5,615 bases of DNA, taken from positions 1 to 5,615 of the forward strand of contig JALRGB010000051.1 in NCBI GenBank assembly GCA_023253575.1, read 5' to 3'. Shown here piece by piece: positions 5,373 through 5,615 of the stretch (position 1 is the first letter of the stretch; each line of letters begins with the position of its first letter). Position numbers and translations under genes: made by a program. The DNA comes from Verrucomicrobiales bacterium. Its GTDB lineage: Bacteria; Verrucomicrobiota; Verrucomicrobiia; Verrucomicrobiales; V1-33. The notes beneath the pieces were generated by a model. It was not told the DNA's origin. It did not search any database and was given only the letters and a program-made list of their open reading frames with translations.

Positions 5373-5615
5373 TTATGACTGAGGGACGACCGCAATCGAC
5401 GGTGGGACTGCCAGCGCACGTCGCATATATTCTTCCACCGCTCCCAAATCCGCCGCGAGCCGCCGCCGCACGAGCGGCTTCGACTTCAATGCCTCCAGAC
5501 TCGGGTGCACCGGCTCAACGCCCGAAGCCTCTTGCACGACTTCGGGAAATTTGGCCGGATGAGCGGTGGCCAGGACCACGCTGACCCGATCGGTCGCCAA
5601 CCCAAAGAATCCGCA
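5373..5615 (-). CDS. thrC: Threonine synthase, C-terminal 80 residues (5' end outside window)
   Basis: Threonine synthase is the PLP enzyme that converts O-phosphohomoserine to threonine, the last step of threonine biosynthesis in the cytoplasm. Only the C-terminal end is present. The frame runs open from the right edge (CGFFGLATDRV) to a TAA at 5375-5373. The clearest marker is VSVVLATAHPAKFPEVV, the conserved strand-turn near the end of the fold type II threonine synthases of the longer, E. coli-like class. The remaining residues (EASGVEPVHPSLEALKSKPL and the Arg-rich helix to the end) match the family's variable tail. The PLP lysine and phosphate-binding loop lie outside the window. A TTG within this fragment is not a true start, because coding similarity continues upstream of it. 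There is no sign of damage in the visible part. Confidence 0.87.
   Translation of the reverse strand, partial: CGFFGLATDRVSVVLATAHPAKFPEVVQEASGVEPVHPSLEALKSKPLVRRRLAADLGAVEEYMRRALAVPPSIAVVPQS

Overview
All convincing genes in this window lie on the minus strand, so the transcription order runs from high to low coordinates. The plus-strand open frames are antisense shadows of GC-rich coding sequence. The DNA is GC-rich. The combination of a Gsp-type secretion cluster, a secreted cyclophilin with a long C-terminal extension, a short Obg without an added C-terminal domain and a DUF3127-type protein with an SSB-like tail suggests a verrucomicrobium, possibly of the Opitutales. That placement is an inference from protein style, not a proven identification.

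Reading in transcription order: (1) the last 80 codons of threonine synthase (thrC), cut by the right edge; (2) a 147-residue DUF3127-like OB-fold protein with an acidic, Gly-rich tail ending in DGMPF; (3) 31 bp later, a signal-peptide-bearing cyclophilin-type peptidyl-prolyl isomerase of 454 residues, whose second half is an uncharacterised extension; (4) the Obg GTPase; (5) a 228-bp spacer carrying a 9-bp-period repeat; (6) the pseudopilin genes gspG, gspH, gspI and gspJ in the canonical type II secretion order, with gspJ running off the left edge. gspH and gspI overlap by ATGA. The gspG-gspH and gspI-gspJ junctions are looser, and the gspG-gspH junction contains a GC-rich tandem repeat.

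Functionally the left half encodes the periplasmic pseudopilus of a type II secretion system: GspG as the major subunit, and GspH, GspI and GspJ as minor subunits of the tip or initiation complex. The right half is a mixture of housekeeping functions: threonine synthesis, a probable nucleic-acid-binding OB-fold protein, export-side protein folding, and ribosome or stringent-response GTPase function. No obvious link joins the two halves.

No phage, insertion sequence, CRISPR array or RNA gene is visible. I do not see a novel multi-gene system here. The most interesting items are two different short-period repeat tracts next to the secretion genes, start-codon ambiguity in two pseudopilins that is best resolved by GTG starts, the SSB-like tail on the DUF3127 protein, the cyclophilin extension, and the consistent lack of Shine-Dalgarno motifs.
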